A stretch of DNA of 64,000 bases from NCBI GenBank assembly GCA_002786025.1, contig NHNW01000010.1:372001-436000 (forward strand), read 5' to 3'. The notes beneath the pieces are model-generated. The model was not told the DNA's origin. It worked only from the letters and a program-made list of their open reading frames with translations, and ran no database searches. Positions 33,692 to 44,312 of the stretch are shown in pieces. The translations under genes and the position numbers were made by a program. The number at the start of each line of letters is the position of its first letter. Positions within the stretch are counted from its first letter, which is position 1. This DNA comes from Zasmidium citrigriseum (Eukaryota > Ascomycota > Dothideomycetes > Mycosphaerellales > Mycosphaerellaceae).

Positions 33692-36088
33692 TGTGACGAC
33701 TGCTTATCTGCTCAGATAGCAGGCAGTCGAAATGAAGGGATGCTGTCGAGCGATGTTCAATCGATCGTAGAGCTATAGGTCTTGCTTGAAGGGATTGATT
33801 GCGTCGATGCGATCAAGATCGGTGCGGGAGAAATGTGAGGGCAGTCGTCGGTCGGGAGGTGCAACTGAAGAAGTAGAGGAAGGATGAAGAGGATGTAAGG
33901 CAGGCAGGTCCGAGGAAAGCAATATCAACGATTGCGCCGAACGAGAGACTGACCGACGTCGCAACTGTGATGGACGAGCGGTGAAAATGTCGCAAAGAAT
34001 TAGCAATCCTACCGTGAACAGCGTCCGGGATACAGACCTTTTGAATGGTCGCTGGCGCCCAAACACGATGAATTATTGTGGGCTCTATCGTCAGTGCTGG
34101 CCCGTATGATCCACCGCGGCGCTGACCCAGTCCCCTTTTTGCGGGTGCATGATGCTTGCCGTCTACTAAGAATCGCTGGAGCGACGATGGCCCGAGGACG
34201 CGACAGCGACGATAGCAGCGAATCCGTCGAGCACGCTTGTGTCGGTTGCGTCGCGGTCGGACATAAAAAGGAGTTGCGTGTTTGAGAATTTGTGAGCCCC
34301 CCACGCGTTGCGATAGTGAGGTCGTGGCTGCGCGCGATAGAGGCTCCGCCCACGTCCGGTCCCTGTCGATCGTGCTTTTTCTTGTCCGAAATCTCATCAG
34401 CCCTACTAGCAAGTGCCACAGTGCCACAGTCCCTGGCCGTCAGTTCGTTCGGCCTCGCCCGGCTAAATTGACCGAACACCGAGTCAGACGAGGAGCGAGC
34501 CTGGAACGGATCCGACCACAGAACGACACCCCGTGTCGTGGACTCTCATGCCTAATGGAGCATCGTTGCAACATATCAATTTCGTTTGCGTGGTCGTGGT
34601 CGTCGTCAGTGCGTGCTATTTATTGCCCAGTCAAGCCAGTGAAAAAACATTTCTTCACCACATGACCTGTCCTCAGGCCAGCCACTGGCCTTGTTGCTCG
34701 TTGCCAAATGTCCGACGGCCGTCTTGCTCACACATCGTCTTAAGACGGCGGGGAAGCCCAGGCTGGCGGAAGGCCGCTCCAGAGATCCAATCTCCATTTA
34801 GTCCAGATGCTAGAGCCTAGCACAGTCTGGAGTTCGGGGAGGACGCGTGACCCTCTCCTAGTCTCTCGGGATCATTGAAAACCTGGAGGAACCATTTCTG
34901 CCGAACGAGATCAAGGGGTAGTGGAGAAGCAGGTGTACAGCCGCCCTTGTGACCTGTCTTCTTTTTGAGAAGCACCAGGTGTCCAGGTCTGTCAATTTTC
35001 ATCATGGTCTCGAAGCCATCTTTTCTGCCTCTTTACCATTCGAGTCGAGTGACAGCTTCCTCCGTTCGGTCGTCGACTCATATCGAGAAAGGTCAAGCAA
35101 TGGAACAATCCACACCATTCAACGTACACTGCGCTCAGAACTGGTCTTGCTGCGATCCGCGGAGCGTCTCTCGTTCTAGTAGTCAGAGGACCTGACAGCT
35201 TTCTCAAGTCGGGCTTTCATCCGGTCAGACATGTTGAAGCCCAACTCAAATGACTGACGCTATATTGGATCGCCACGAGGACATTGTCGTGGTCGAAAGA
35301 AGCCGCATGGACTCAGCTCTTTGAAAATCCGTGACCAAGAATGGTTTGATGGCTCGCGGTCTATTGACGAACTTCGCCAGGACCCGGTGGAGTTCATTAT
35401 TGAGACCTTCGTGGCGTTTCCGTGAGGCCCATCTAAGTCACGCAACTGGACGGCAAAGGTGTGTGCAGCTCATTGCTAGCCACAGCATGTGAAGACTGAC
35501 GAATCCAGGAGATTCGACCTGAATGGAACAAGTGTTGCCTTTCTTCTCGAGTCATCGATGCTTCTTTCACCGGCCGTGTCCAGTGCGAAGTTCGGCAGGC
35601 TTTCGGGCGTGGCAGAGGACCGTACCAGGCCAAGCACCTGTTGATGAACACGTAGCATGTGAAGATGGCGAAGGTGAATATTAAGAAAGACCGGTGACGA
35701 TGGAAGCGCTCGTGAAGCTTCTAGCAGTCAGCTGCTCGGAGGTGGGCGCGGCGAGGAGGCAATCTCATTGGCTGCTGAAGCACAGGGTGGGCCTCACGTG
35801 CAGAATGCCAGCTGGCATCTCTGCTTCGAGGACATCTATCTCTTTGCCGTGCAAAAGGTTGAGTGGCCTCTTCTTTAGCCGCCTTTTATTGTCCGTCGGC
35901 TTCTTCTGCAGCTCAGCTCTGCATACAACTCTTCCTCCACTCTTCCTTCCTCTTTCTCTCCTGACAGCAATCGACTGCTGCATTGGAGACAGCAAGCCAC
36001 CATACGACCCCTCGATACCCGCTCGACAACCCGATAGACACGACTGAGCACTCCAACACCCTCCAATCTTACACACACCACCGGCCTC
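33692..36088. other. 2.4-kb divergent intergenic region
   Basis: Lies between the SDR (minus) and BiP (plus). No supported gene. The BiP-proximal part has an inverted CCAAT box (ATTGG at 35767-35771) and a CACGTG palindrome (35795-35800) about 290-320 bases before the BiP start, plus a pyrimidine-rich leader (35900-36080). Long open frames at 33813-34479 on the minus strand lack any domain. Confidence 0.5.
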
Positions 36089-38336
36089 ATGGCGCGGTTC
36101 TCACGAAACAAGAGCCGCCAGGCGCGGCCGACTGTATCGCCGTGGATGACGGCCTTCTACATCTGCGCTGTTCTCCTGGCACCCATGCTCTTCATGGGCA
36201 TGATCCCAGCAGCTCGCGCACAAGAAGACACCAAGGAGACTGGTGTCACTGGCCCAGGTGAGTCCATCACGTGAAGACAGAAGCACCTGCGGTCCTCGAA
36301 CCGCGGTCAATGGGAAGATCAAGAGCTCTTTGCTAACCCCTGTGTCTGCAGTCATTGGTATCGATCTCGGAACCACCTACTCATGTGTGGGTATTATGAA
36401 GGGCGGTAATGTCGAAATCCTCGTCAACGACCAGGGAAACCGTATCACACCATCTTGGGTAGCATGGAACGATGAAGAGCGTCTTGTTGGAGATGCGGCA
36501 AAGAACCAATACGCCTCGAACCCACACAGGACAGTCTTCGACATCAAGCGTTTGATTGGACGCAAGTATGACGACAAGGACGTCCAGAAGGATATCAAGC
36601 ATTTCCCGTTCTCCGTGGTCAACAAGGGTGGACAGCCCCGAGTCAAAGTCGATGTCGCTGGGTAAGTCACTTTCAAGCCCGGGTGTGGGAGCAGAGCTCT
36701 GACTAACAATGAGCAGTGATGAGAAGTCTTTCACCCCTGAAGAAATCTCGTCCATGATCTTGGGCAAGATGAAGGAGGTCGCCGAGTCCTACCTTGGCGA
36801 GAAGGTCACCAACGCCGTTGTCACTGTTCCAGCCTACTTCAACGACGCCCAGCGTGCCGCCACCAAGGACGCAGGCACGATCGCCGGTCTCAACGTCCTC
36901 CGTGTTGTCAACGAACCCACCGCCGCAGCTCTCGCCTACGGCCTCGACAAGACCGACAAGGAGCGTCAAATCATTGTCTACGATCTCGGTGGTGGTACCT
37001 TCGATGTCTCTATCTTAACTGTTGACCAGGGTGTTTTCGAGGTCCAGGCTACTGCCGGTGACACCCATCTTGGTGGTGAAGATTTCGACCAACGTGTTGT
37101 TGACTACTTCACGAAGATGTACAACAAGAAGCACGACACGGACATCACCAAGAACGCGAAGACCATGGGTAAGCTCAAGCGTGAGGTTGAGAAGGCCAAG
37201 CGCGCTCTGTCTAGCCAGATGAGCACCAAGATCGAAATCGAGGCTTTCCACGAGGGCAACGACTTCTCTGAGACTCTGACCCGCGCCAAGTTCGAGGAGC
37301 TGAACAACGACCTCTTCAAGAAGACCCTCAAGCCGGTTGAGCAAGTGCTCAAGGACGCCAAGATGAAGAAGAGCGAGATCGACGATATCGTCCTCGTTGG
37401 TGGCTCCACTCGTATCCCCAAGGTTCAGTCCATGTTGGAGGAGTACTTTGGCAAGAAGGCCAGCAAGGGTATCAACCCTGACGAGGCTGTTGCCTATGGC
37501 GCCGCTGTTCAGGGTGGTGTCCTCTCGGGCGAAGAGCAGGTAAGTTGTCAACATCAAGACCATGCAGTCCACAGACGCTAACGTTGATATGCTAGGCCAG
37601 CGAGATTGTCCTCATGGATGTCAACCCGCTCACCCTCGGTATCGAGACCACTGGCGGTGTCATGACCCACCTCATCAAGCGTGGTACTACTATCCCCACC
37701 AAGAAGAGCCAGATCTTCTCGACTGCTGCCGATAACCAGCCAGTCGTTTTGATCCAAGTATTCGAAGGCGAGCGAAGTATGACTAAAGACAACAACTTGC
37801 TGGGCAAGTTCGAGCTCTCTGGCATTCCTCCAGCACCTCGCGGCCAACCCCAGATCGAAGTCACATTCGAGCTAGACGCAAACGGTATTCTCAGGGTTTC
37901 TGCAGGCGACAAGGGCACTGGCAAGAGCGAGTCCATCACCATCACCAATGACAAGGGACGTCTTAGCGCTGAAGAAATCGAGCGCATGGTCGAGGAAGCC
38001 GAGAAGTACGCAGAGGAAGACAAGGCAACCCGCCAGCGCATCGAGAACCGCAATGCATTGGAGAACTACGCGTTCAGCTTGAAGAACCAGGTCAACGACG
38101 AGGAAGGCCTCGGTGGCAAGATTGACGAGGACGACAAGGAGACCCTACTGGAGGCCGTCAAGGAGGCCACTGACTGGCTTGAGGAGAACGCCCAGACCGC
38201 CACCGCTGAGGACTTCGACGAGCAGAAGCAGAAGCTGTCCGACGTCGCCTACCCGATCACGTCCAAGTTGTACGGCAGCGCTCCAGGAGGCAGCCCAGAC
38301 GATGATGACGATGAGCCAGGCCACGACGAGTTGTAG
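36089..38336 (+). CDS. KAR2: ER-lumen Hsp70 chaperone BiP
   Basis: Four exons: 36089-36257, 36352-36661, 36717-37539 and 37596-38336; 680 residues. A signal sequence (hydrophobic 19-42, cleavage likely after ARA44) and the C-terminal HDEL place it in the ER lumen. Hsp70 signatures are [10 protein letters not shown] (58-67), [13 protein letters not shown] and [27 protein letters not shown] lies in the substrate-binding half. BiP binds nascent and misfolded proteins with ATP turnover, helps translocation through Sec61, and restrains Ire1 in the unfolded protein response. The first intron falls just after the signal-peptide region. The promoter has a CCAAT and a CACGTG box, but I could not identify a proven UPR element. 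The acidic tail (DDDDDEPG) before HDEL is typical. Confidence 0.98.
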
Positions 38337-41300
38337 TCGGCGGGTTTCTGATTTTCTGTTGATAATGCAGAGGCGGCGTTCTCGTGATTTGAGAAAAGCT
38401 TCATAACGAAGTAGAAATGTCTACATAGATGCCTTGAATGATTTCAAAATGATCACAAATATCTCTCCCCCATTCCCTTGTCCTGTGGCAAGCAACATGA
38501 CTCGGAGGTCACGTGGTAGAGCTCACCGCCATGTTCGGTCGTCAAGGCATGTCGAACGTAGTTTGCAAGACATGGGATGAAGTTTGCACTCCTCCGCTTA
38601 AGCTGGAAGAACAGCTCTCTCCGAACTGGCACATCAGTCTAAGCTCCCGAAGAGCTTGTTCTACTCTTAGCCCTCAGCGACAGAATTGGGGATTGCTAAG
38701 GACATCTTTAAGTCTGATCGTTTCACGGAGGGGGATGGCCATTCTTGTTATCAACTGGCGGATCTCCTCCCGTTGCCAAGACTCTCGAAGAATCGCCTGA
38801 GGCTCCCGACTTTCTCCTTGTCCGGCTTTTGGCAACTGGAAGTCGACTCTCCACGTGTCTCATCAATCTTTACCCTTCGCGAGAAACGCCAGACCAATAT
38901 GCCGACTCTGCCCTCCTTCTTGTGAGCTCGTATCTCGCGTGCTTTCCGTTCGAGCCAGATCCGCAGACCTTCTTTTAGCTGCTCTCTCTCCACTCTCCGC
39001 TTCCGCTCCACCAGAGCTCCCGCAACGCCAGTGCCCCAGACGAACTCCCCGGATGTACGATCGACTCTACAGCACTCTCGAGGGAGGATGTTTGTGGCAA
39101 CGAGCGTTGACAGCTTGGGACGCCGCAGCAGCGATCGATTGATACGGATGGAGACGAGCGACCAGTGCAGCCGTCTCGCCGCGAGATGGGTTCGCGTCAA
39201 ATAGATTGTCGAGCTGGGCGGTTGCAACGTATGCAAGAGCGGTCGTCTTGGGAGCAGGTGGCCGACGCGGGTCTGCGACGCTTCGAGGCGCCACTTATGC
39301 AGCAATGGGTCAAGAGAGAGCGCCCGCCAGTGGTGGGACGTCTGCGTGTGTTAGCCGGGCGTTCATCAACACGGCGTATCGTCTACGCAGGCGCCTACTC
39401 GGGAAGCAGAGAGCAGATCGTTCACATCGAGGAAGTACAGCACTTGGAGCAGGAGTTCATCGGGCAGCGTGGAGAGCGGTGCTGGTGGAGGACAAAGCTC
39501 CATTTCTGGCGAACGCTGGCGGGCGGTCTGTGTATTCTTCTTCTGGTATGTCTTTGCTGCGTCGTGCTGTTCACGCGCAAGCGCTGACGAGGACAGGCAG
39601 TAGTAGCAGCCGCCGGCACCGGGTCGTGTGGTGCGCCTGGTCTTGAGGTGTCCACCGCAGATCCAGATGACGAGAGTCCACGCGCCGGCGGCTTGGTTAC
39701 GGGCGGATAGAGCCGCAAGTTTGACCCATCGACATCTCGTCCATCACGAGACTGCAAGCGTCACGGCGTTACTCTCTGCGTCGACCGTCTCGCAACCGCC
39801 TGGCCCTCGTTTCGCCGTGTTAAGTGTCAGAAGTGGTCCCAATGGCCTGGCAAGTGTCGACATCGAATCGTTTCCTGGCCATCGGCGTCGGTAGGTGCAG
39901 TCGGTGGCTTTCTTGTCTCGATTTTTCATATCGTTCCTCAGCGCCCCCAAGGCACCGCATCGCCTATTCATACGCTGGAAAAACTCAAACACAGAGCCGT
40001 TCGGGGAGCTACAGGCCTAAGGAGCTGGTCGTCTTCTGGTGCCGGGTCGCCGAGCGGGATTGACTTTAGTTTCTTCCCTCTCATGCACAAAGGCCCGCCC
40101 TGCTGAGCTGGCATACACCTCACTTTACACTAACTACCCTCGTGCTTGCCCTTGCCAGCAAAACCTCAGAGCCCAAGCTGACACTACGCGGGAGCACCCT
40201 CCGGTCCTGATTCGCCACCGCCCAAGCGAATGAGACGTCTCCTTGTGCTGCATTTATTCTTCATCACCTGAATATTCGAGGATGCGGAAGACCGCGAACC
40301 ACTCGCAGCGCTCCACTGGCCGACGGAGCGAGCAAACCACATGACTGGCTCGCCGGGGCTAAGCTTGGACGTCATCCGTTTTCATACGCGCTGCTCGCTC
40401 TTCAAACTCCTTCCCAAGCACCGCCCATTTTCATCCAATGGCAAAATTCCTTTGCTGGAATTATTGTGCGAGGCTGTTGCTTGCTGTCCCAGCTGCGCTG
40501 GAGATCTTTTCCACTCAGTTCCCTCGCGCTAGCGACTGTCGGCTTGCGGTGCTGCGTCACTGAGGGCTTGCAGCCAGCGCGTTCCCAACCACCTCGTTGC
40601 CTTGCCTGCAGCGCAATGTGACCCCGTTAGCTCTGGATGGCGTGTCGAGGTCGCTGTCACAATGTGGCGGCGTACGGGGATCGTCGACGATGCCTGTCGC
40701 CCGCCTGCTGCCAGTGCTTCCGACGCCGGTGCTCCAAGTACCACACGCTATGGAGACCTGCCGACGGCGACTCCCTCGTACCTCCCACGCCCGGCCGCGC
40801 GCACTTGATGCAGAATCTCACCCTGAGGGCTCGATGGCGATGCCTCTAGCCTCGAACGGGCAGACCGGTGAGCGGTCACGGGCGTGGGCATCAGATGTGA
40901 GCATTGTAAGCGACACCAAGCCCAGTCATGAGCTGCAGAGACATGTGCTGACCGTCGCCTTTTCGAGCCCACGAATAGCCTTTCCTCTGATCCGCCATAG
41001 CCAACTCGCCACGTTGCAAGAGCGGAGACGGCCAGGGCGGATCTAGCGTTGTTCTGCCGGCTCACTGCCCTGGACACGATGGAGCTGGCCCTCGAGTCTG
41101 ATCCCTAGCCCAGCCGGGACATTCGACGACAGCCGTGTCAGACCCTGCGAACGAGTGGTCCTCGTCGCCACTAGTCGATGCCGTTGCAGTAGGGATGTGC
41201 GGAATACTGTCACATGAGGCGGACGTTGACGGCAGGTGCAAGCATCGTACGTGCAGGAGGTGGACACCGCACCAATTGGAACCATGCTCGCCTCTGGCCA

Positions 41301-42611
41301 GAGGACCGTCACGATTCCTGCAGCATGTCAAGATAAGGTGACTGGACGCCCATGCCTTAGGCCCGCTCCACGGCAATGCCGTTGTCGACGGACGGGGGGT
41401 TGGCCAAACGTCATGCACATGTATCTGCAAAGTGTACTGAGCCGAGTCGACTCTGCCATCGGCAACGATCGCACCAACGAGCATCGAGTAGCCTCTGCTC
41501 GAGCACCACATGCAGCGGGAGCCGAACTCACGCTGTGTTACGTACGCAAACCGCCTGATTGGAATCAATGGCAGAGCGAGGAGCTCTCACAATCGCTGCC
41601 TCAGGCCCGCCAGCAGGACATGGTGGAACCAGTAATGCCGAGAGCATTCGGCAGTCGGAGAAAGAAAAAGGAAAGTGCTTAGCCACAGTTTGGCTGGTAG
41701 GCCACTGCTGTTGGTTGGGTATTTGGCCATTGGAGTGCGCAGGCTGTATCGCAGGTTGAAGCTCGGGCACGTGACCTGGAAATCATTCACCTCAAGGAGG
41801 CTCGTGTAACCATACAGAGTTCTCATGGACACCACCACGATGCAACCGTCATCCCCCAAGTGGGTACACGGAGCATCAACGGAGTGAGGGATATCCAGCA
41901 AGCGAGGAGCCATAGGCGGACAGCATGCCACGCACCGGACGATCCGTTGAATTCAATACAGCGGTGCAGACGCCAAAACGCATCGACGCCGACGTACCAT
42001 TGCAGCTTCCGTTCTCAGCGACCTAGTCCATACCGGGGTGGCTCCGAGAGCCCCGGACGAGCTCGTTGGCTCGATCCAACCGAGATGTTGAATGACAAGA
42101 GGAAGCAGCGGAGCGGATACATGAGCTATGGGACGGGTGATGCAGCAACGCTGAGGGACGTGAGGGCAGCATGGGGGACATGGCGAAAGCATAAATAGCG
42201 GCTCGAGGGCAACCGTTGGCCTCCAACTCTCTCGAGAAGCAAGTCCCAGCCACCTCAACTTCCACGACGAACCTCTCCCAAACCATTCCACTGGGTATGA
42301 TGCCCCTTGATCCCCCTTCCACATTGTCCTCAGCCTCCTCAATCACTCCAATGTCCCAGGAGCTCATGACAATGGGCTCTCAAGGCTTGGGAGCCATTCA
42401 TCCGCCGGCCTCTACAAGAACAATGTTTCACGTCACTGACACGGCTGGTCAGCATAGTTCCATCACCGACACGTAGCATCTGCAGCCTCACGCACCAAGA
42501 TCACATAAAGTTAGTCCCTGCCTAAAGCACATGTATATGCCGAACAGCACTGACCACGCGGCGCAGCAAAACAAACAATCCTTGAGAGCAATTAGCCCCC
42601 ACAACATCATC
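38337..42611. other. 4.3-kb gene-poor region
   Basis: Many short open frames on both strands, none with a recognised domain. The best candidate is described separately at 39186-39587. The right end (about 42210-42611) is the promoter and leader of the Cys-rich protein gene. I see no transposon ends, long repeats or RNA genes, but a structured or long non-coding RNA could not be detected by reading alone. Confidence 0.45.
39186..39587 (+). CDS. doubtful ORF with a C-terminal membrane anchor
   Basis: 133 codons from an ATG, ending with TLAGGLCILLLVCLCCVVLF followed by TRKR and stop, which is the pattern of a tail-anchored protein (about 20 hydrophobic residues, then basic residues). The remainder is Arg/Gln/Glu-rich without a known domain. 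No intron is needed. It lies alone in a gene-poor region and an overlapping frame of similar length exists, so it may be chance. Confidence 0.2.
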   Translation: MGSRQIDCRAGRLQRMQERSSWEQVADAGLRRFEAPLMQQWVKRERPPVVGRLRVLAGRSSTRRIVYAGAYSGSREQIVHIEEVQHLEQEFIGQRGERCWWRTKLHFWRTLAGGLCILLLVCLCCVVLFTRKR

Positions 42612-42968
42612 ATGTGCTACTACGACAACTACCAGTACACCTGTCGCGACTGGAAGTGGGGCAACTTTCGCCAGCACTGCCAGAAGGAATACCGCACAGG
42701 TGAAACGTGCGGCATGAAGATGATTTACCAGACCATCCCGCTCGGGGACAAGTGCACGCAATGCGAGAAGATTGAGAAGAAAATTCGCCGCCAGGAGAAA
42801 GCCCGGTCAGACCTCGCGCGGTGGGAACGCGAGCCGGCCAAGTTCAAGGCGTCGATCCAGAAGGCCCGCGAGGATATCGCCCAGCTCGAGGCTGAAATCC
42901 AAAACCTCAAAATCGACAAGGACCGGCGATACGCGAACATTGGGAATTCGCGTCGCGCTGGGTACTGA
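42612..42968 (+). CDS. conserved small Cys-rich, coiled-coil protein
   Basis: Single exon, 118 residues. Cysteines at 2, 11, 23, 33, 48 and 51 lie in MCYYDNYQYTCRDWKWGNFR, QHCQKEYRTGETCGMK and GDKCTQCEKIEKK; the spacing suggests a small zinc-binding or disulfide fold. Residues about 52-105 form a charged coiled coil. I recall the same pattern (MCYxDxYxxxCxDxxWGNFRxHC) in uncharacterised proteins of other filamentous ascomycetes, but no function is known to me. There is no signal peptide, so cytosolic or nuclear. The start is the ATG giving the MCYYD opening; an earlier in-frame ATG would add 27 residues of low quality. Confidence 0.8.
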   Translation: MCYYDNYQYTCRDWKWGNFRQHCQKEYRTGETCGMKMIYQTIPLGDKCTQCEKIEKKIRRQEKARSDLARWEREPAKFKASIQKAREDIAQLEAEIQNLKIDKDRRYANIGNSRRAGY

Positions 42969-44312
42969 GGGGCGTCGTCGGAGGGTTTGACGCGTTTCGG
43001 TGCGCAGTGGATGAATGTTGACCATCCAGATTGCCAGAGTGTGGACGTTGAGCGCGAGCTTTCGGTTTCAATTCAGGGGTCAATGCACGGGAGCGATTTT
43101 TTCAATGCCATTCATTCGTTTCTCTGAAACACAGGCATCTAGATAGCCGATTGACGAATTGACGACATTTTCTCTTTTCTCATCCAATGGCATGAGCGCT
43201 TGTTCATACATTTTCCAGCAGCGGTCAGTGTTGGGGTGAGGTCACTGACCAATCCAGCAAGCGCTTAAACGTGCATACGCGCCAATGGCGACGGAAAGAA
43301 ATCGAGAGGACGCATATCTCTCACAGCGACCGTCTCAAGGTGAGTACAGCGCGTGAAAATGTGCTGGTGCTGTGAAAATGGATTGCACTGGAATAGGTGA
43401 AGTCAGCGAATCGAGCCCATCACGTGACAATGATCAGGGATCTTCCTTGGAGAAGAAGATTTGTTTGGGACGAGCGGGAGGAGAATTCGGTTCGCTGGTG
43501 GATGCGGCAAGTGCAACTCAGCTCCTGCCGTTTGTATCAGGACATCGCTCTCATCCACCAGATTGCTGCAAAACCTCGTGCAACGTTTCGCGGAGTGTCG
43601 TTCACCTGGACCGAACATCTCAGTGAGACGCAGCCGGACGGATAGCCGCCGCCAACGGACCTGCACTCCGGGGTGGACGAGTACCACATTCACTTGCCCT
43701 GAGCCGTGTCGGATGTCAGCTTGTGCTCCTCGATCCAGAATATCGGCGGTCGTGCGCAGAAACACTTGACTTGGACTTGAGTGCAAAAATCTGTTCCCCA
43801 GATCGTCGCAAGGACTGAGTGCCCTGGCGGCTGCGAATCGCGCCCGAAATTTGGCCATTGGAACCTGTACTGCGTCATTTCGACTTTCGGCCTGTCTGCA
43901 GACAGACATTGTTTGCATCAATCAACGACTAGCCAGATCTTCTCACCAACGAGCAACATCACCCATCACGCGATATGCACGTCAAGTTGTGGCGTCGGCA
44001 AGGTTTTCAGGGTACCAGATAATCTCCGATTGCCGTTCGGTTGCCCCTTGCGACCAACTGTTGTCGCCCTCAATCGGGCAGGACGGCTCAAACGACTCCT
44101 TCCCCACGGAACACTCATCGATCCTCAGCGAGCCCACGGAAGCATTGCATAGATAGGCGTTGGAGGCTTTCCTACACTCATCCCCTCCGTCTTTACAGTC
44201 TGACTATTTTGCAGTCTTTGACATTCTCTTTCGTTGCAGCTGTATGCATTAATCCGCTGTCGTTTTTGCCCACATTCCAGCGACTCCCCCCGGCAACCCC
44301 ACCACGAGCATC
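42969..44312. other. 1.3-kb intergenic stretch
   Basis: Between two plus-strand genes. Contains the promoter and pyrimidine-rich leader of the LIM gene (right end). Open frames present have no domains. Confidence 0.5.

Noticed and set aside
34405..34430. AGTGCCAC tandem near 34410
   Set aside because: Only two copies; too short to be meaningful.
33813..34479. Two overlapping minus-strand frames of 204 and 156 codons
   Set aside because: Arg/Ser-rich, no domain, mutually overlapping, no good start; treated as chance frames in the SDR-BiP gap.
38751..39305. 184-codon minus-strand frame in the gene desert
   Set aside because: Arg-rich composition, no motif and no splice or start support.
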